Source: JBGTLA01 sp041744375 (GTDB lineage: Bacteria > Actinomycetota > Acidimicrobiia > Spongiisociales > ZC4RG35). From it: a stretch of DNA of 64,000 nucleotides. How positions within the stretch are numbered: position 1 is the first letter of the stretch; each line of letters opens with the position of its first letter. The translations under genes were made by a program, and so were the position numbers. Below are positions 1 to 8,025 of the stretch, in pieces. Location of the stretch: the NCBI GenBank assembly GCA_041744375.1, contig JBGTLA010000139.1, positions 1 to 64,000 on the forward strand, written 5' to 3'. The notes under the pieces were generated by a model. That model had not been told where the DNA came from, ran no database searches, and was given only the letters and a program-made list of their open reading frames with translations.

Positions 1-2
1 GC

Positions 3-530
3 CGGGTGGGAGCAGGCGTCACGGTCGTGCCGGGCCCCTCGGCGGTGACGGCGGCAGTGGCCGTGTCGGGCCTGGTGGAGGGCCCTTTCGTTTTCGCCGG
101 GTTCTTGGCCCGCAAGGGAAGGGAGCGTTCTCATCAACTGGGCGCGCTGTCGACGGAGCGACGCCCCACAGTTCTCTTCCTCAGCCCGCACCGGGTGGGT
201 ACCGACCTCCATGCTCTGGCTGCGGCTACCGGAGAGGGACGCCAGGCGTGCATCGCTCGGGAACTGACCAAGCTGCACGAGGAGGTGTGGTGGGGCACCC
301 TCGACGAGGCCGCCCACCATTGGTCGGAGGTAGTTCCTCGCGGGGAGTTCACCGTGGTCGTGTCCGGCGCCCCGGCTCCGATGGCCGATCCCGAGGTGGG
401 GTTGGAATTGGCCATGAGATATCAGGCGGAGGGCCTGGGGGCGTCACAGGCGGCCCGTCGCGCTGCCGCCGAGACGGGTGGTGACCGTCGGGCGATCTAC
501 GACGCTCTCGTTTCAGCGGAGCGTCGGTGA
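3..530 (+). CDS. rsmI: 16S rRNA (cytidine-1402-2'-O)-methyltransferase RsmI, 5' end cut by window edge
   Basis: The visible 175 residues are the middle and C-terminal part of RsmI, which 2'-O-methylates C1402 of 16S rRNA in the decoding centre using SAM. Family landmarks are the PGPSAV stretch at the start of the visible part, an SPHR motif around residue 60 and an ELTKLHEE motif around residue 90. The reading frame is open to the window edge, so the missing N-terminal third (SAM-binding start of the tetrapyrrole-methylase fold) lies outside; the GTG at position 6 is not a credible start because the conserved core is already under way. The gene faces the convergent AbrB-like gene 21 bases downstream. 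Confidence 0.93.
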   Translation, partial: RVGAGVTVVPGPSAVTAAVAVSGLVEGPFVFAGFLARKGRERSHQLGALSTERRPTVLFLSPHRVGTDLHALAAATGEGRQACIARELTKLHEEVWWGTLDEAAHHWSEVVPRGEFTVVVSGAPAPMADPEVGLELAMRYQAEGLGASQAARRAAAETGGDRRAIYDALVSAERR

Positions 531-551
531 AGCCGCTGAGCGCCACACTCC

Positions 552-788
552 TCAGAGGAGGAGCTGGTTGCGACAGGACGAACAGACCCCCTTGCCTTTG
601 AAATCCGTCACATGGTCCTCGGCGCCGCAGAACGTGCACGTGCTCGTCAACTTCCGCATCACGATGTGAGGACCTTCGACAGAGATCAAGATGTGGTCGC
701 CCTCGCGGATGTTGAAGAGTCGGCGGGTCTCGGCGGGAATGACGACCCGTCCGAGGTCGTCGATTTTTCTGGCGATGCCTGCGTCCAT
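552..788 (-). CDS. AbrB/SpoVT-type DNA-binding protein with C-terminal zinc-knuckle motif
   Basis: A 78-residue protein. Residues 1-45 form a swapped-hairpin AbrB domain (IARKIDDLGRVVIPAE followed by an acidic FNIREGD turn), the fold used by AbrB, MazE and SpoVT regulators to bind DNA as dimers. Residues 51-75 add CTFCG and CSSC pairs, a four-cysteine arrangement that would bind zinc and is not part of the minimal AbrB domain. The ATG at 788 is preceded by AAGGA. It is divergent from tatD, 107 bases away. Targets cannot be deduced; it is not accompanied by a toxin gene, so an antitoxin role is unlikely. Confidence 0.85.
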   Translation of the reverse strand: MDAGIARKIDDLGRVVIPAETRRLFNIREGDHILISVEGPHIVMRKLTSTCTFCGAEDHVTDFKGKGVCSSCRNQLLL

Positions 789-881
789 GGTCCTTGTTCC
801 GAATGGCTTCGTCGGTGATGGGAGCCTACCCGCCCGATGGCGCCGGCGTAGGCGAGGATCCGTGTCCTGTGCGTCACCCGG

Positions 882-887
882 TACCGT
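882..887 (+). promoter_or_regulatory. TACCGT -10-like box, leaderless tatD start
   Basis: TACCGT ends 8 bases before the ATG of tatD at 896. The spacing means transcription would start at or next to the start codon, and there is no Shine-Dalgarno sequence. This supports 896 over the upstream in-frame ATG at 794. Confidence 0.5.
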
Positions 888-895
888 CCCAGTTC

Positions 896-1639
896 ATGAC
901 CTGGGTGGATACCCATTGCCATCTCCAACTCGACGACCGTCCGGCCGAGAAGCTGCTGGGTCGCGCCACCCAGGTCGACTGGGCCGTGGTGCCGGGAGTC
1001 GATGCGGCCTCGTCGCGTGCCGCCCGTTCCTTTGCCGGCGAACATGCCGGCCGGTTGCTCTGGTCGGCGGGGCTTCACCCTCATGATGCCGCCGAGTGGT
1101 CGGCCCAATCCAACGAGATCGTTGCGCTCGCCGCCGAGGCGGCGGCTGTCGGCGAAACCGGACTCGACTATTACCGCGATCTGTCGCCGAAAGCGGCCCA
1201 GAAGGACGCCTTTCGCGCCCATCTCGAGTTGGCGCAAGCCCTGAACAAGCCGGTGATCGTCCATTGTCGTGACGCCTTTGCCGACGTGCACGACATGATC
1301 GCCGCCGCTGGTGTCTCCTCCTTGGTCGTCCTCCACTGTTGGACCGGCGGCCGGCGCTGGACCCGCCGCTTCCTCGAGCTCGGGGTGGTCTTCTCGTTTG
1401 CGGGGCCGCTGGCGTTCGAGACTGGGGAGACCATTCGCCTTGCGGCTGAGTTGGTCCCACCGGGCCGGGCCATGGTCGAGACCGACACTCCCTACCTGGC
1501 ACCACCCCCCCATCGAGGCGAACCGAACGAACCGGCTTGGGTCGCATTCACGGGCGCCGCCCTGGCTTCGGCGTGGGGGATGCCTGTCGACGTTGTCGCC
1601 GCCATTACCACCGACACCGCCGAACGGGTCTTCCGGTGA
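896..1639 (+). CDS. tatD: TatD family metal-dependent hydrolase
   Basis: A 247-residue amidohydrolase-fold protein of the usual TatD length. Metal ligands are visible: the HCH motif at residues 7-9, Glu87 in GETGLDYY, His123 in IVHCRD, His147 in LHCWTGG and Asp197 in ETDTPY. TatD proteins act as 3'-5' DNA/RNA exonucleases in repair and quality control; the exact substrate here is unknown. The start at 896 puts the HCH motif at the expected position near the N-terminus. The stop overlaps the GTG of rsmA, so tatD-rsmA-ispE form one translationally coupled unit. Confidence 0.93.
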   Translation: MTWVDTHCHLQLDDRPAEKLLGRATQVDWAVVPGVDAASSRAARSFAGEHAGRLLWSAGLHPHDAAEWSAQSNEIVALAAEAAAVGETGLDYYRDLSPKAAQKDAFRAHLELAQALNKPVIVHCRDAFADVHDMIAAAGVSSLVVLHCWTGGRRWTRRFLELGVVFSFAGPLAFETGETIRLAAELVPPGRAMVETDTPYLAPPPHRGEPNEPAWVAFTGAALASAWGMPVDVVAAITTDTAERVFR

Positions 1640-2445
1640 GCCGGCAGGGGCCGGCGGCCATCTCCGCGCTGTTGGGGCGGCATGGGGTGATACCCAAGAA
1701 GGCCTACGGCCAACACTTTCTCGCCGATCCCAACCTGATTGACAAGGTGGTGAAGCTGGCAGGGGTGACGGGCGACGACCGGGTGCTCGAAGTGGGAGCA
1801 GGAACGGGGGCCTTGACGGTGGCCCTCGCCGCCACCGGCGCCCACGTCTTGGCCTATGAAGTCGATGAGCGAATGCGGCCCGTGCTGGCGGAGACGCTCG
1901 CGGGCTCCCTTGTCGACGTGAGGTTCGCCGATGTCATGAACATCGATTTCGCCGCTGTGTTGGGTGAGGGTTCGTGGAAGCTGGTGGCCAACCTCCCCTA
2001 CAACGTGGGGACACCGCTTCTCCTCGACGTCCTCGTCGACGTGGTGGCTGTGGAAACGGCAGTCGTCATGGTCCAAGCAGAGGTGGCGGATCGCCTCGTC
2101 GCTCGCCCCGCTACCTCCGCCTACGGGTTGCCGTCCGTGGTGGTCGCCCTCACTGCCGAAGTCGTCGACCGCTTCGACGTTCCCCCTCAGGTGTTCGTGC
2201 CCTCCCCGGCTGTGGAGTCGGCCGTGATCCGTCTCGACAGGGTCATGGTCGATGATGATGTGAAAGCGGCGATCGGATTGGCCCGGGTGGCCTTTGGCCA
2301 ACGACGCAAGATGCTGCGCCGGTCATTGGCCGAGAAGGTCACGCCCGAACAGTTCTCGTCGGCCGGCATCGTCTCTTCGGCGCGACCCGAGGAGCTGACC
2401 CCTCGTCAGTTCCTCGACCTGGCGGCGGCGGTGGGCGATGGTTGA
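1636..2445 (+). CDS. rsmA: 16S rRNA (adenine-1518/1519-N6)-dimethyltransferase RsmA (KsgA)
   Basis: A 269-residue Rossmann-fold methyltransferase that dimethylates the two adenines of the helix-45 loop of 16S rRNA late in 30S assembly. The family opening KKAYGQHFL is at residues 21-29, the SAM loop EVGAGTGAL at 52-60 and the catalytic NLPY motif lies in the middle of the protein. The GTG at 1636 gives a GTGA overlap with the tatD stop and places QHFL at its normal distance; the reading frame extends further upstream only through tatD. The 3' end overlaps ispE by 8 bases. Confidence 0.96.
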   Translation: MSRQGPAAISALLGRHGVIPKKAYGQHFLADPNLIDKVVKLAGVTGDDRVLEVGAGTGALTVALAATGAHVLAYEVDERMRPVLAETLAGSLVDVRFADVMNIDFAAVLGEGSWKLVANLPYNVGTPLLLDVLVDVVAVETAVVMVQAEVADRLVARPATSAYGLPSVVVALTAEVVDRFDVPPQVFVPSPAVESAVIRLDRVMVDDDVKAAIGLARVAFGQRRKMLRRSLAEKVTPEQFSSAGIVSSARPEELTPRQFLDLAAAVGDG

Positions 2446-3280
2446 GTGGCTGGCCCCCGCCAAACTGAATCTCGACCTGCGCGTAGGCCCGACTCGCCGC
2501 GATGGCCTCCATCCCCTCCATTCAGTTGTGCAGACGATCGAGTGGTGCGACGTTCTCGAAATCAACGAAGGTGACGACGACCGTCTCGTCGTCGCCGGCA
2601 TCGAACTGCCCGAAGGGGGCGACAACCTCGTCTGGCAGGCGGTGGCGATGATGGGCTTGGCCGACCGCCCAGCGATGGATGTGCATCTCACGAAGAGAAT
2701 CGCCGTCGCGGCCGGTCTGGGCGGGGGTTCGGCCGACGCGGCAGCCATGCTTGTGGCCGTGACCGACATGCTGAGCCTCGCCGCCAGTGTGCCCGCCCAG
2801 ATCGCCCCCAGCGTGGGCGCCGACGTCACCTACTTTCTCACCGGGGGAACCGCATCGATGGGAGGAGTCGGCGAAGAGATCTCGACCCTCGATCCTCTCG
2901 ACCAGTTTTCGGTGGCGGTGGTCGTCCCGCCTTTCGAACTGGCGACACCCGAGGTGTACGGAATGTGGGACCGTTTGAACGGACCGGTCGGTGCGACGAT
3001 CGATCGGTCCCGCCTCCCACCGCCCTTGCGGCGCTTCGACGACCTCCGCAACGACCTCGTTCCGGCGGCATTGTCCATTCGCCCCGAGTTGGGCGATTGG
3101 ATGGCCGAGCAGGCCCGCCGCTGGGAACGGCCGCTGCTCATGACGGGTTCCGGCCCGGCATGTTTTGCCGTGTTCATCGACGATGACGAAGCTACCGACG
3201 CCCTCCGATCGGCTGGCGAACACCGGGCGGCACAGGCATGCGGTATCCGGTCCGAGGGCGTAGCCCGTCGAACGGAGTGA
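2438..3280 (+). CDS. ispE: 4-diphosphocytidyl-2-C-methyl-D-erythritol kinase IspE
   Basis: A 280-residue GHMP kinase that phosphorylates CDP-methylerythritol in the non-mevalonate (MEP) isoprenoid pathway. PAKLNL at residues 7-12 carries the conserved lysine, the ATP-binding glycine loop AGLGGGSADAA is at 92-102, and Asp129 in VGADVTYF matches the family's catalytic aspartate. The ATG lies inside the end of rsmA, typical of the rsmA-ispE pairing. About 170 bases follow before tRNA-Gln. Confidence 0.96.
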   Translation: MVEWLAPAKLNLDLRVGPTRRDGLHPLHSVVQTIEWCDVLEINEGDDDRLVVAGIELPEGGDNLVWQAVAMMGLADRPAMDVHLTKRIAVAAGLGGGSADAAAMLVAVTDMLSLAASVPAQIAPSVGADVTYFLTGGTASMGGVGEEISTLDPLDQFSVAVVVPPFELATPEVYGMWDRLNGPVGATIDRSRLPPPLRRFDDLRNDLVPAALSIRPELGDWMAEQARRWERPLLMTGSGPACFAVFIDDDEATDALRSAGEHRAAQACGIRSEGVARRTE

Positions 3281-3450
3281 GGCCTCGGACAGTGTGAACA
3301 AGTCGTTCCAGCTATCGATAGCATTGCTCCTACCCGGCACTGCGACGCGCGAGCGGCTGGGCTTCCGTCCTTGTGCAAACACGTCCTGGGATACCTCGAT
3401 TCGGCCCGGCGGCGGCTGGCGTCACTATCCTCGCGCCCGACACCGCCAAA

Positions 3451-3522
3451 TGGGGGGTGGTGTAATAGGTAGCACTACGGGTTTTGGTCCCGTCAGAGCG
3501 GGTTCGAATCCTGCCCCCCCAG
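3451..3522 (+). tRNA. tRNA-Gln (anticodon UUG)
   Basis: A 72-base cloverleaf. The acceptor stem pairs 3451-3457 (TGGGGGG) with 3515-3521; the anticodon stem is ACGGG/CCCGT with loop TTTTGGT, giving anticodon TTG at 3484-3486; the T arm is GCGGG-TTCGAAT-CCTGC at 3498-3514. The discriminator is G3522. CGA follows, so the 3' CCA is not encoded and must be added enzymatically. The gene sits between ispE and glmU. Confidence 0.95.
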
Positions 3523-3553
3523 CGACCGAAGGAACCCAGGAGGCCGATTCGTC

Positions 3554-4945
3554 GTGTCCGTCTACACCATCGTGCTCGCCGCCGGCAAGGGAACACGGAT
3601 GAACTCCGATCTGGCCAAGGTGCTGCATCGGGCAGCCGGGCGCACGCTCGTGGACTGGGTGCTGGCCTCGGTGGCCCCGCTGGAACCGGCCCGGGTGGTG
3701 GTCGTCGTCGGGCACCAAGCCGATTCGGTGGTCGCCGGTCTACCCGCTGGGGTTGAGTCGGTCTTACAAGAACCGCAGAACGGCACCGGCCATGCCGTCC
3801 AGGTGGGGATGGCGTATCTGGGCGACGTCGCAGGCGACGATGTGGTGGTCGTGTGCTACGGGGACACGCCCCTCGTTCCCGCGTCGGTGTATCTGGATCT
3901 GGCGTCTCGAGCAGGACGAGCGGCGGCGGCCATGGTGACGGTCGACCCCGGTGAGCCCGGTACGGGCCGTGTCATCCGCGATGAGACCGGGGCGGTTACG
4001 GGAGTCGTCGAAGAGCGAGACTGCGACTTCGAGCAGGCACAGATCACCGAACGCAACGCCGGTATCTACGCCTTTCGGGCGTCGGCATTGCTGGCGGCCC
4101 TCGGCAAGCTTCGCCCCGACAACTCGCAGGGTGAGTTGTACCTAACCGACGTGATTGCCGAATTGGTGGGGGCCGAAGAGACGGTCGAGGTGGTGGCTGC
4201 CCACTCCGATGACGTCATCGGAGTGAACTCCCACGACCAGTTGGCGACAGTCCAGGGGCGGATTCGACGACGGATCAACCACGAACTGATGCAGTCGGGA
4301 GTATGGATGCTCGATCCCGACAAGACGTATGTCGATGCCGATGTCACCGTGGCGGCGGGGGCCCGGATCTACCCGGGAACGCACATCCAGGGCTCCTCGA
4401 CCGTAGCGACCGGCGCCCAGGTGGGACCCGACGCCTTCGTGGTCGACTCCGCCGTCGGCGCCGGCTCGATCGTCTGGTATTCGGTGGTTCGCCAGTCGTC
4501 GGTGGGTGAGGGGGCCAGTGTCGGGCCGTTCGCCTCCCTCCGACCGGGCTCGGCGCTCGAGCGCGGATCGAAGGTGGGCACGTTCGTCGAGACCAAGAAC
4601 ACGACCGTGGGGGAACGAGCCAAGGTGCCCCATCTCGCTTACATGGGCGATGCGACGATCGGGGAGGGGGCCAATGTCGGCGCCGGCTCGATCACCTGCA
4701 ACTACGACGGCTACGAGAAGCATCCGACGGTAATCGGAGCCGATGCCTTCATCGGTTCCGACACCATGCTGGTCGCACCCGTTTCGATCGGCGAAGGAGC
4801 GGTGACCGGAGCCGGGTCGGTCATCACCACCGACGTCGAGCCGGGAGCTTTGGCCGTGGAGCGTTCGCCCCAACAAGACATCCCCGGCTACGCTGGCCGC
4901 CGGGCCGCACGCCGACGATCGAGAGACGCCGAAAAGGGCACCTGA
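3554..4945 (+). CDS. glmU: Bifunctional UDP-N-acetylglucosamine pyrophosphorylase / glucosamine-1-phosphate N-acetyltransferase GlmU
   Basis: A 463-residue bifunctional enzyme that makes UDP-GlcNAc, the precursor of peptidoglycan. The N-terminal nucleotidyltransferase starts with LAAGKGTRM at residues 8-16. From about residue 255 a left-handed beta-helix of hexapeptide repeats forms the acetyltransferase domain, with a GSITCNYDGYEKH stretch typical of the active site. The start is GTG at 3554, with AGGAGG about ten bases upstream. The last base of its stop is shared with the ATG of prs (TGATG), so the two are coupled, a common glmU-prs pairing. Confidence 0.97.
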   Translation: MSVYTIVLAAGKGTRMNSDLAKVLHRAAGRTLVDWVLASVAPLEPARVVVVVGHQADSVVAGLPAGVESVLQEPQNGTGHAVQVGMAYLGDVAGDDVVVVCYGDTPLVPASVYLDLASRAGRAAAAMVTVDPGEPGTGRVIRDETGAVTGVVEERDCDFEQAQITERNAGIYAFRASALLAALGKLRPDNSQGELYLTDVIAELVGAEETVEVVAAHSDDVIGVNSHDQLATVQGRIRRRINHELMQSGVWMLDPDKTYVDADVTVAAGARIYPGTHIQGSSTVATGAQVGPDAFVVDSAVGAGSIVWYSVVRQSSVGEGASVGPFASLRPGSALERGSKVGTFVETKNTTVGERAKVPHLAYMGDATIGEGANVGAGSITCNYDGYEKHPTVIGADAFIGSDTMLVAPVSIGEGAVTGAGSVITTDVEPGALAVERSPQQDIPGYAGRRAARRRSRDAEKGT

Positions 4946-5916
4946 TGGACATCGTTTCCCGAAGCCGGCTGATGCTCTTTACGGGCACTGCCAATCCCGG
5001 CCTAGCAACCGAGGTGGCCGATCTCTTGGGGGCCTCCTTGGGCAGGCTCGAGCAATCCGTGTTCGCCAACGGCGAGATATACGTTCGGCCCGCCGAGTCG
5101 GTGCGGGGAGCGGACTGTTTCATCCTTCAGAGTCACTGTCATCCCATCAACGAGCACATCATGGAACAGCTCATCACCATCGATGCGCTCCGCCGGGCAT
5201 CCGCACGTCGCATCACCGCAGTCATGCCGTTCTACCCCTACTCGCGACAGGACAAGAAAGTGCTGCCGCGTGAGCCGATATCTGCCCGTCTGATCGGGGA
5301 TCTCTACATGACGGCAGGAGCCGATCGGCTGGTATCGGTCGATCTGCATACGGGACAGCTGCAGGGTTTCATCAGCAAGCCGTTCGACCATCTGACGGCT
5401 CTCCCCATTATCACCGACTATCTGCGCCAGCAGATCTCGGGGCCGACCGCCATCATCTCGCCCGACGCCGGTGGTGTGAAACGGGCCGAGAAGTACGCCC
5501 GCCGCCTCGACGCCTCGGTGGCCTTCGTGTACAAGCGCCGGGATCCCGAACTGCACAACGAGAGCGCAGCCCTCGACATTTCCGGAGATGTAGACGGCAA
5601 GCACGCAGTCATCGTCGACGACATGATCGACACCGCCGGCACGGTCTGCAATGCCGCCGAGATGGTCCGCAACCGCGGTGCCACGTCCGTTCGCATCGCC
5701 GCCACCCACGCCATCATGTCGGGTCCGGCCATCGACCTCATCAAGAACGCACCGATCGATGAAGTGATCGTCACCAACACATTGCCGGTCCCGAGCGACG
5801 CAGCTGCTCTCGACTCGGTGGTGGTGCTGTCGATCGCGCCCATCGTGGCCGAGGCGCTGCAGGCGATCTTCATGGACAGTTCGGTGTCGGAGATATTCCT
5901 CGGCGACAACGCATGA
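4945..5916 (+). CDS. prs: Ribose-phosphate pyrophosphokinase (PRPP synthetase)
   Basis: A 323-residue protein that makes PRPP from ribose-5-phosphate and ATP for nucleotide, histidine and tryptophan synthesis. Landmarks are FTGTANPGLA at 12-21, the NGE(I)YVR segment at 42-48, DLHTGQLQGF at 133-142 (catalytic histidine loop) and the PRPP-binding loop DDMIDTAGT at 225-233. It is coupled to glmU upstream and overlaps yjbQ downstream (ATGA). Confidence 0.97.
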   Translation: MDIVSRSRLMLFTGTANPGLATEVADLLGASLGRLEQSVFANGEIYVRPAESVRGADCFILQSHCHPINEHIMEQLITIDALRRASARRITAVMPFYPYSRQDKKVLPREPISARLIGDLYMTAGADRLVSVDLHTGQLQGFISKPFDHLTALPIITDYLRQQISGPTAIISPDAGGVKRAEKYARRLDASVAFVYKRRDPELHNESAALDISGDVDGKHAVIVDDMIDTAGTVCNAAEMVRNRGATSVRIAATHAIMSGPAIDLIKNAPIDEVIVTNTLPVPSDAAALDSVVVLSIAPIVAEALQAIFMDSSVSEIFLGDNA

Positions 5917-6320
5917 GCCTCGCCACTGAGGTGGTCGAGGTGACGACCGGAAGCCGCCAAGGTGTTTTCGACCTCACTCCGGTCGTCCGTGACTTCTGTG
6001 ACGGGCGCGGTGACGGGTTGATGTCGGCGTTCGTTCCTCACGCGACGGCCGGTGTGGCCGTGATCGAGATGGGCGCCGGCTCCGACGAAGACCTCCTCGA
6101 GGCCCTCGAGAACCTCCTTCCCCCCGACAAGCGTTGGAGACACTCGCACGGTTCTGCGGGTCACGGGCGCGACCATGTGCTGCCGGCGTTCGTTTCCCCT
6201 TCGTTGACCGTCCCGGTGGTGGGGGGAGCCCCGACGCTGGGGATCTGGCAATCCATCGTCCTCGTCGACACCAACATCGACAACCCGCGTCGCCAGGTGC
6301 GACTCAGCTTCTTGGATTGA
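5913..6320 (+). CDS. YjbQ/UPF0047 family protein
   Basis: A 135-residue protein of the YjbQ family, whose members have weak thiamine-phosphate-synthase activity in vitro but no settled role. The family core is visible in the PHATAGVAVIE stretch, the paired histidines near HSHGSAGHGRDH and a LGIWQSIVLVD segment near the C-terminus. The start overlaps the prs stop as ATGA. Its last 17 bases overlap the end of the convergent LysM-protein gene, so there is no room for a separate terminator between them. Confidence 0.9.
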   Translation: MSLATEVVEVTTGSRQGVFDLTPVVRDFCDGRGDGLMSAFVPHATAGVAVIEMGAGSDEDLLEALENLLPPDKRWRHSHGSAGHGRDHVLPAFVSPSLTVPVVGGAPTLGIWQSIVLVDTNIDNPRRQVRLSFLD

Positions 6321-7044
6321 CTTCCGGTAGCACTATCTCCTCACCCGGAAAGATCAGGTCCGGGTCGCCCGAGATCAGAACGGGTCGGTTGACGTCGATC
6401 ACGCGTGCCCAGTAAGGAGCCACCTCGGCATCGGTGGGGGAGCGGCCCAGCGCAGCTTCGAGTTTCTGCTCGGACAGTCGCCACAGGTGATCGCCAGGAA
6501 CCACTACGACCGTCTCGGCATCGGTGGAGACCGGGCTGACAGAGCCCTCTTGGGGGGGCGCCTCTGCGACGGTCTCGTTCCCGCTCCCTTCGTTGTCGTT
6601 CCCGGGCCCGGCGGGCCATGGAACATAGGCCGGGTCCACCACCTCGCTGGCGACATCATCATTCGTGGTGGTCTGTGGGGCGGAGGCGGCGGCGGCACCC
6701 GGCACGAAGGTCGAGAGCAGGAGGGACCCGGCCAAGGCAGTGTCGACGGCCCGGCGTATCGGTCCGATGGACAGCCAGCGCAGGGGCTGGCGACGGATTC
6801 CTGCCAGGCGCGCCAGGGCGTAGCCCAGGCTGGAGGCGGCCAGCCAGCCGACGATGACCAGGCCGGTGAGCCTGGCAAGGGCGGCCAGCACGACCTCTAG
6901 TTCCGAAGTGGTCAGCCATCGCTGCGGGTCGTTCCAGTCCACCCGCAGCCACGGTAGACGTCCAAGGCGTACCAGCGACCACGCTGCGGTGCCTAACCCC
7001 CCCAGCCAGGCGGCGGCTGTCGCCAGGTGCCGGATCTTTCCCAC
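6304..7044 (-). CDS. Membrane protein with C-terminal LysM domain
   Basis: A 246-residue protein with about three hydrophobic segments (roughly 8-28, 52-75 and 92-112), an acidic, Thr/Pro/Gly-rich linker (113-180) and a C-terminal LysM domain (about 180-240) with VVPGDHLWRL and PGEEIVLP at its ends. LysM binds N-acetylglucosamine polymers, so the protein is likely anchored in the membrane with the LysM facing peptidoglycan. The start is GTG at 7044, with TAGGTT six bases upstream. It is divergent from the DUF3107 gene. Function beyond cell-wall attachment is not known. Confidence 0.8.
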   Translation of the reverse strand: MGKIRHLATAAAWLGGLGTAAWSLVRLGRLPWLRVDWNDPQRWLTTSELEVVLAALARLTGLVIVGWLAASSLGYALARLAGIRRQPLRWLSIGPIRRAVDTALAGSLLLSTFVPGAAAASAPQTTTNDDVASEVVDPAYVPWPAGPGNDNEGSGNETVAEAPPQEGSVSPVSTDAETVVVVPGDHLWRLSEQKLEAALGRSPTDAEVAPYWARVIDVNRPVLISGDPDLIFPGEEIVLPEVNPRS

Positions 7045-7050
7045 AGTGCG

Positions 7051-7056
7051 AACCTA
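7051..7056 (-). promoter_or_regulatory. TAGGTT -10-like box, leaderless start of LysM gene
   Basis: On the minus strand TAGGTT ends six bases before the GTG start at 7044, and a TTCCAG hexamer lies 17 bases further upstream (7074-7079), a weak match to a -35. No ribosome-binding site precedes the GTG, which fits a leaderless transcript. Confidence 0.5.
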
Positions 7057-7122
7057 CGCCAGTCCGGCCGCGTCTGGAAGGGGTCTATCCTGAGTGGACC
7101 CGGGACGAGGAGACGTGAGAGA

Positions 7123-7347
7123 TTGCAGGCGAGGATCGGCGTGGCCGACACCGGCAAAGTCATAGAGATCGACATCGACGACCCGGATACCTTCCGCACC
7201 ACGGTCGAAAAGGCCATGGCCTCTGGCGAGGCCATGATGTGGTTCACGGACTCGAGGAAGCGCACGATCGGCGTGCCCACCCACCGTCTCGCCTACGTCG
7301 AGGTCGATTCCGAAGAGTCCGCCAGAACAGTCGGCTTCACGCCCTGA
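7123..7347 (+). CDS. DUF3107 family protein
   Basis: A 74-residue protein matching the small actinobacterial DUF3107 family, which has the pattern of an RIGV start, a DxxDxFRxxVEKAM helix and a late LAYVEVD strand. The start is TTG at 7123, chosen because GAGGAGA lies at 7107-7113 with good spacing and because the conserved RIGV segment starts three residues later; the longer upstream reading overlaps the divergent LysM gene's start. Function is not known. It lies between a cell-wall membrane protein and whiB. Confidence 0.82.
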   Translation: MQARIGVADTGKVIEIDIDDPDTFRTTVEKAMASGEAMMWFTDSRKRTIGVPTHRLAYVEVDSEESARTVGFTP

Positions 7348-7351
7348 GAGG

Positions 7352-7372
7352 CTCTCCGCCCGAGGGGGAGAG
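7352..7372. terminator. Possible bidirectional hairpin between DUF3107 and whiB
   Basis: CTCTCC at 7352-7357 pairs with GGAGAG at 7367-7372 around a GC-rich nine-base loop, just after the DUF3107 stop and before the end of the convergent whiB. There is no T-run, so this is only a plausible terminator. Confidence 0.35.
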
Positions 7373-7425
7373 GTCCGTTTCGGTCCGGCGCGAGAAGATC
7401 CCGAAGAGCTTGACGTCCGTAGCGC

Positions 7426-7704
7426 TTATCGGCGGCGACGGCGGTCGGCCAGCCACCGCTTGCGGAGACGGCGCCGATCTTCCTCGGCGTACCCGCCCCA
7501 CACGCCTGACTCCTGGTTGCTCTCGAGGGCGTACTCGAGACAGGTCTCCTGGACCGAACATGAGGCACAAATGGCTACGGCACCGGCGATCTGCTCCACG
7601 GCGGGACCGGTGGTCCCTACCGGGAAGAAGAGCGACGGTTCGGAGTCTCGACAGGCTCCGAGCTCGCGCCAATCGGTGGTGATGACAGGGGTGACGGTGA
7701 GCAC
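7426..7704 (-). CDS. WhiB-family iron-sulfur transcriptional regulator
   Basis: A 92-residue WhiB protein. It has the four cluster cysteines at 18, 46, 49 and 55 (C-Xn-C-X2-C-X5-C), the LFFP segment after the first one, the GVWGG turn at 67-71 and a basic C-terminal tail ending in a run of arginines. WhiB proteins hold a 4Fe-4S cluster, contact the primary sigma factor and respond to NO, oxygen or redox state. The start chosen is GTG at 7704, because GGAGGA (7713-7718 on the minus strand) sits eight bases upstream; an ATG at 7746 would add 14 poorly conserved residues. A CRP-like palindrome lies 47 bases upstream. The short WhiB1-like architecture fits best, but the subclass is not certain. 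Confidence 0.92.
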   Translation of the reverse strand: MLTVTPVITTDWRELGACRDSEPSLFFPVGTTGPAVEQIAGAVAICASCSVQETCLEYALESNQESGVWGGYAEEDRRRLRKRWLADRRRRR

Positions 7705-7750
7705 GTTGGGATTCCTCCAAGAAGTGTCGGTGAGCGACGAGCACACGGCT

Positions 7751-7766
7751 CGTGAACTCGTTCACA
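7751..7766 (-). promoter_or_regulatory. CRP/FNR-type palindrome upstream of whiB
   Basis: Read on the minus strand the site is TGTGA-ACGAGT-TCACG, nine of ten matches to the CRP consensus TGTGA-N6-TCACA; the inner GTGAAC/GTTCAC arms are a perfect inverted repeat. It lies 47-62 bases before the whiB start. In Mycobacterium tuberculosis whiB1 is controlled by the CRP-family regulator Rv3676; control here is inferred from that precedent and the motif. Confidence 0.6.
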
Positions 7767-8025
7767 AGCCTGTGGGCCAGAGGACCGCAGGCAGAAGAGC
7801 GATACCGCAACGGTACCGTGACCGCGACGCCTACGCAATGGATTCTTTCGAGATCGCCCCACCGAAGCGGGTCGGATCAGGGCACCCATCGCAGTCGGGG
7901 CGCCACTGCGCGACGCCGGTGACACAGGGCGTTGTCGGGTTCGTGAGTTGTATGGACTCGGCCGGACGGCGATCATCTCTTCTCGCTCCAGAACATGTCT
8001 GCCACCTTTCGGGAGGGGGCCACTA
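7767..8025. other. Divergent intergenic region between whiB and yqeY
   Basis: Together with the CRP-like site and the whiB leader this is a 321-base non-coding stretch. A palindromic ACGGTACCGT at 7810-7819 gives TACCGT -10-like boxes on both strands. GGGAGGGGG precedes the yqeY ATG. No open reading frame here looks protein-like, and no RNA gene was recognised. Confidence 0.5.

Noticed and set aside
3311..3322. Palindrome GCTATCGATAGC upstream of tRNA-Gln
   Set aside because: Perfect but only 12 bases long, with no matching copy elsewhere in the window and no promoter relation.
2522..3382. Long minus-strand frame over ispE
   Set aside because: Antisense shadow of a clear ispE gene; no domain and poor composition.
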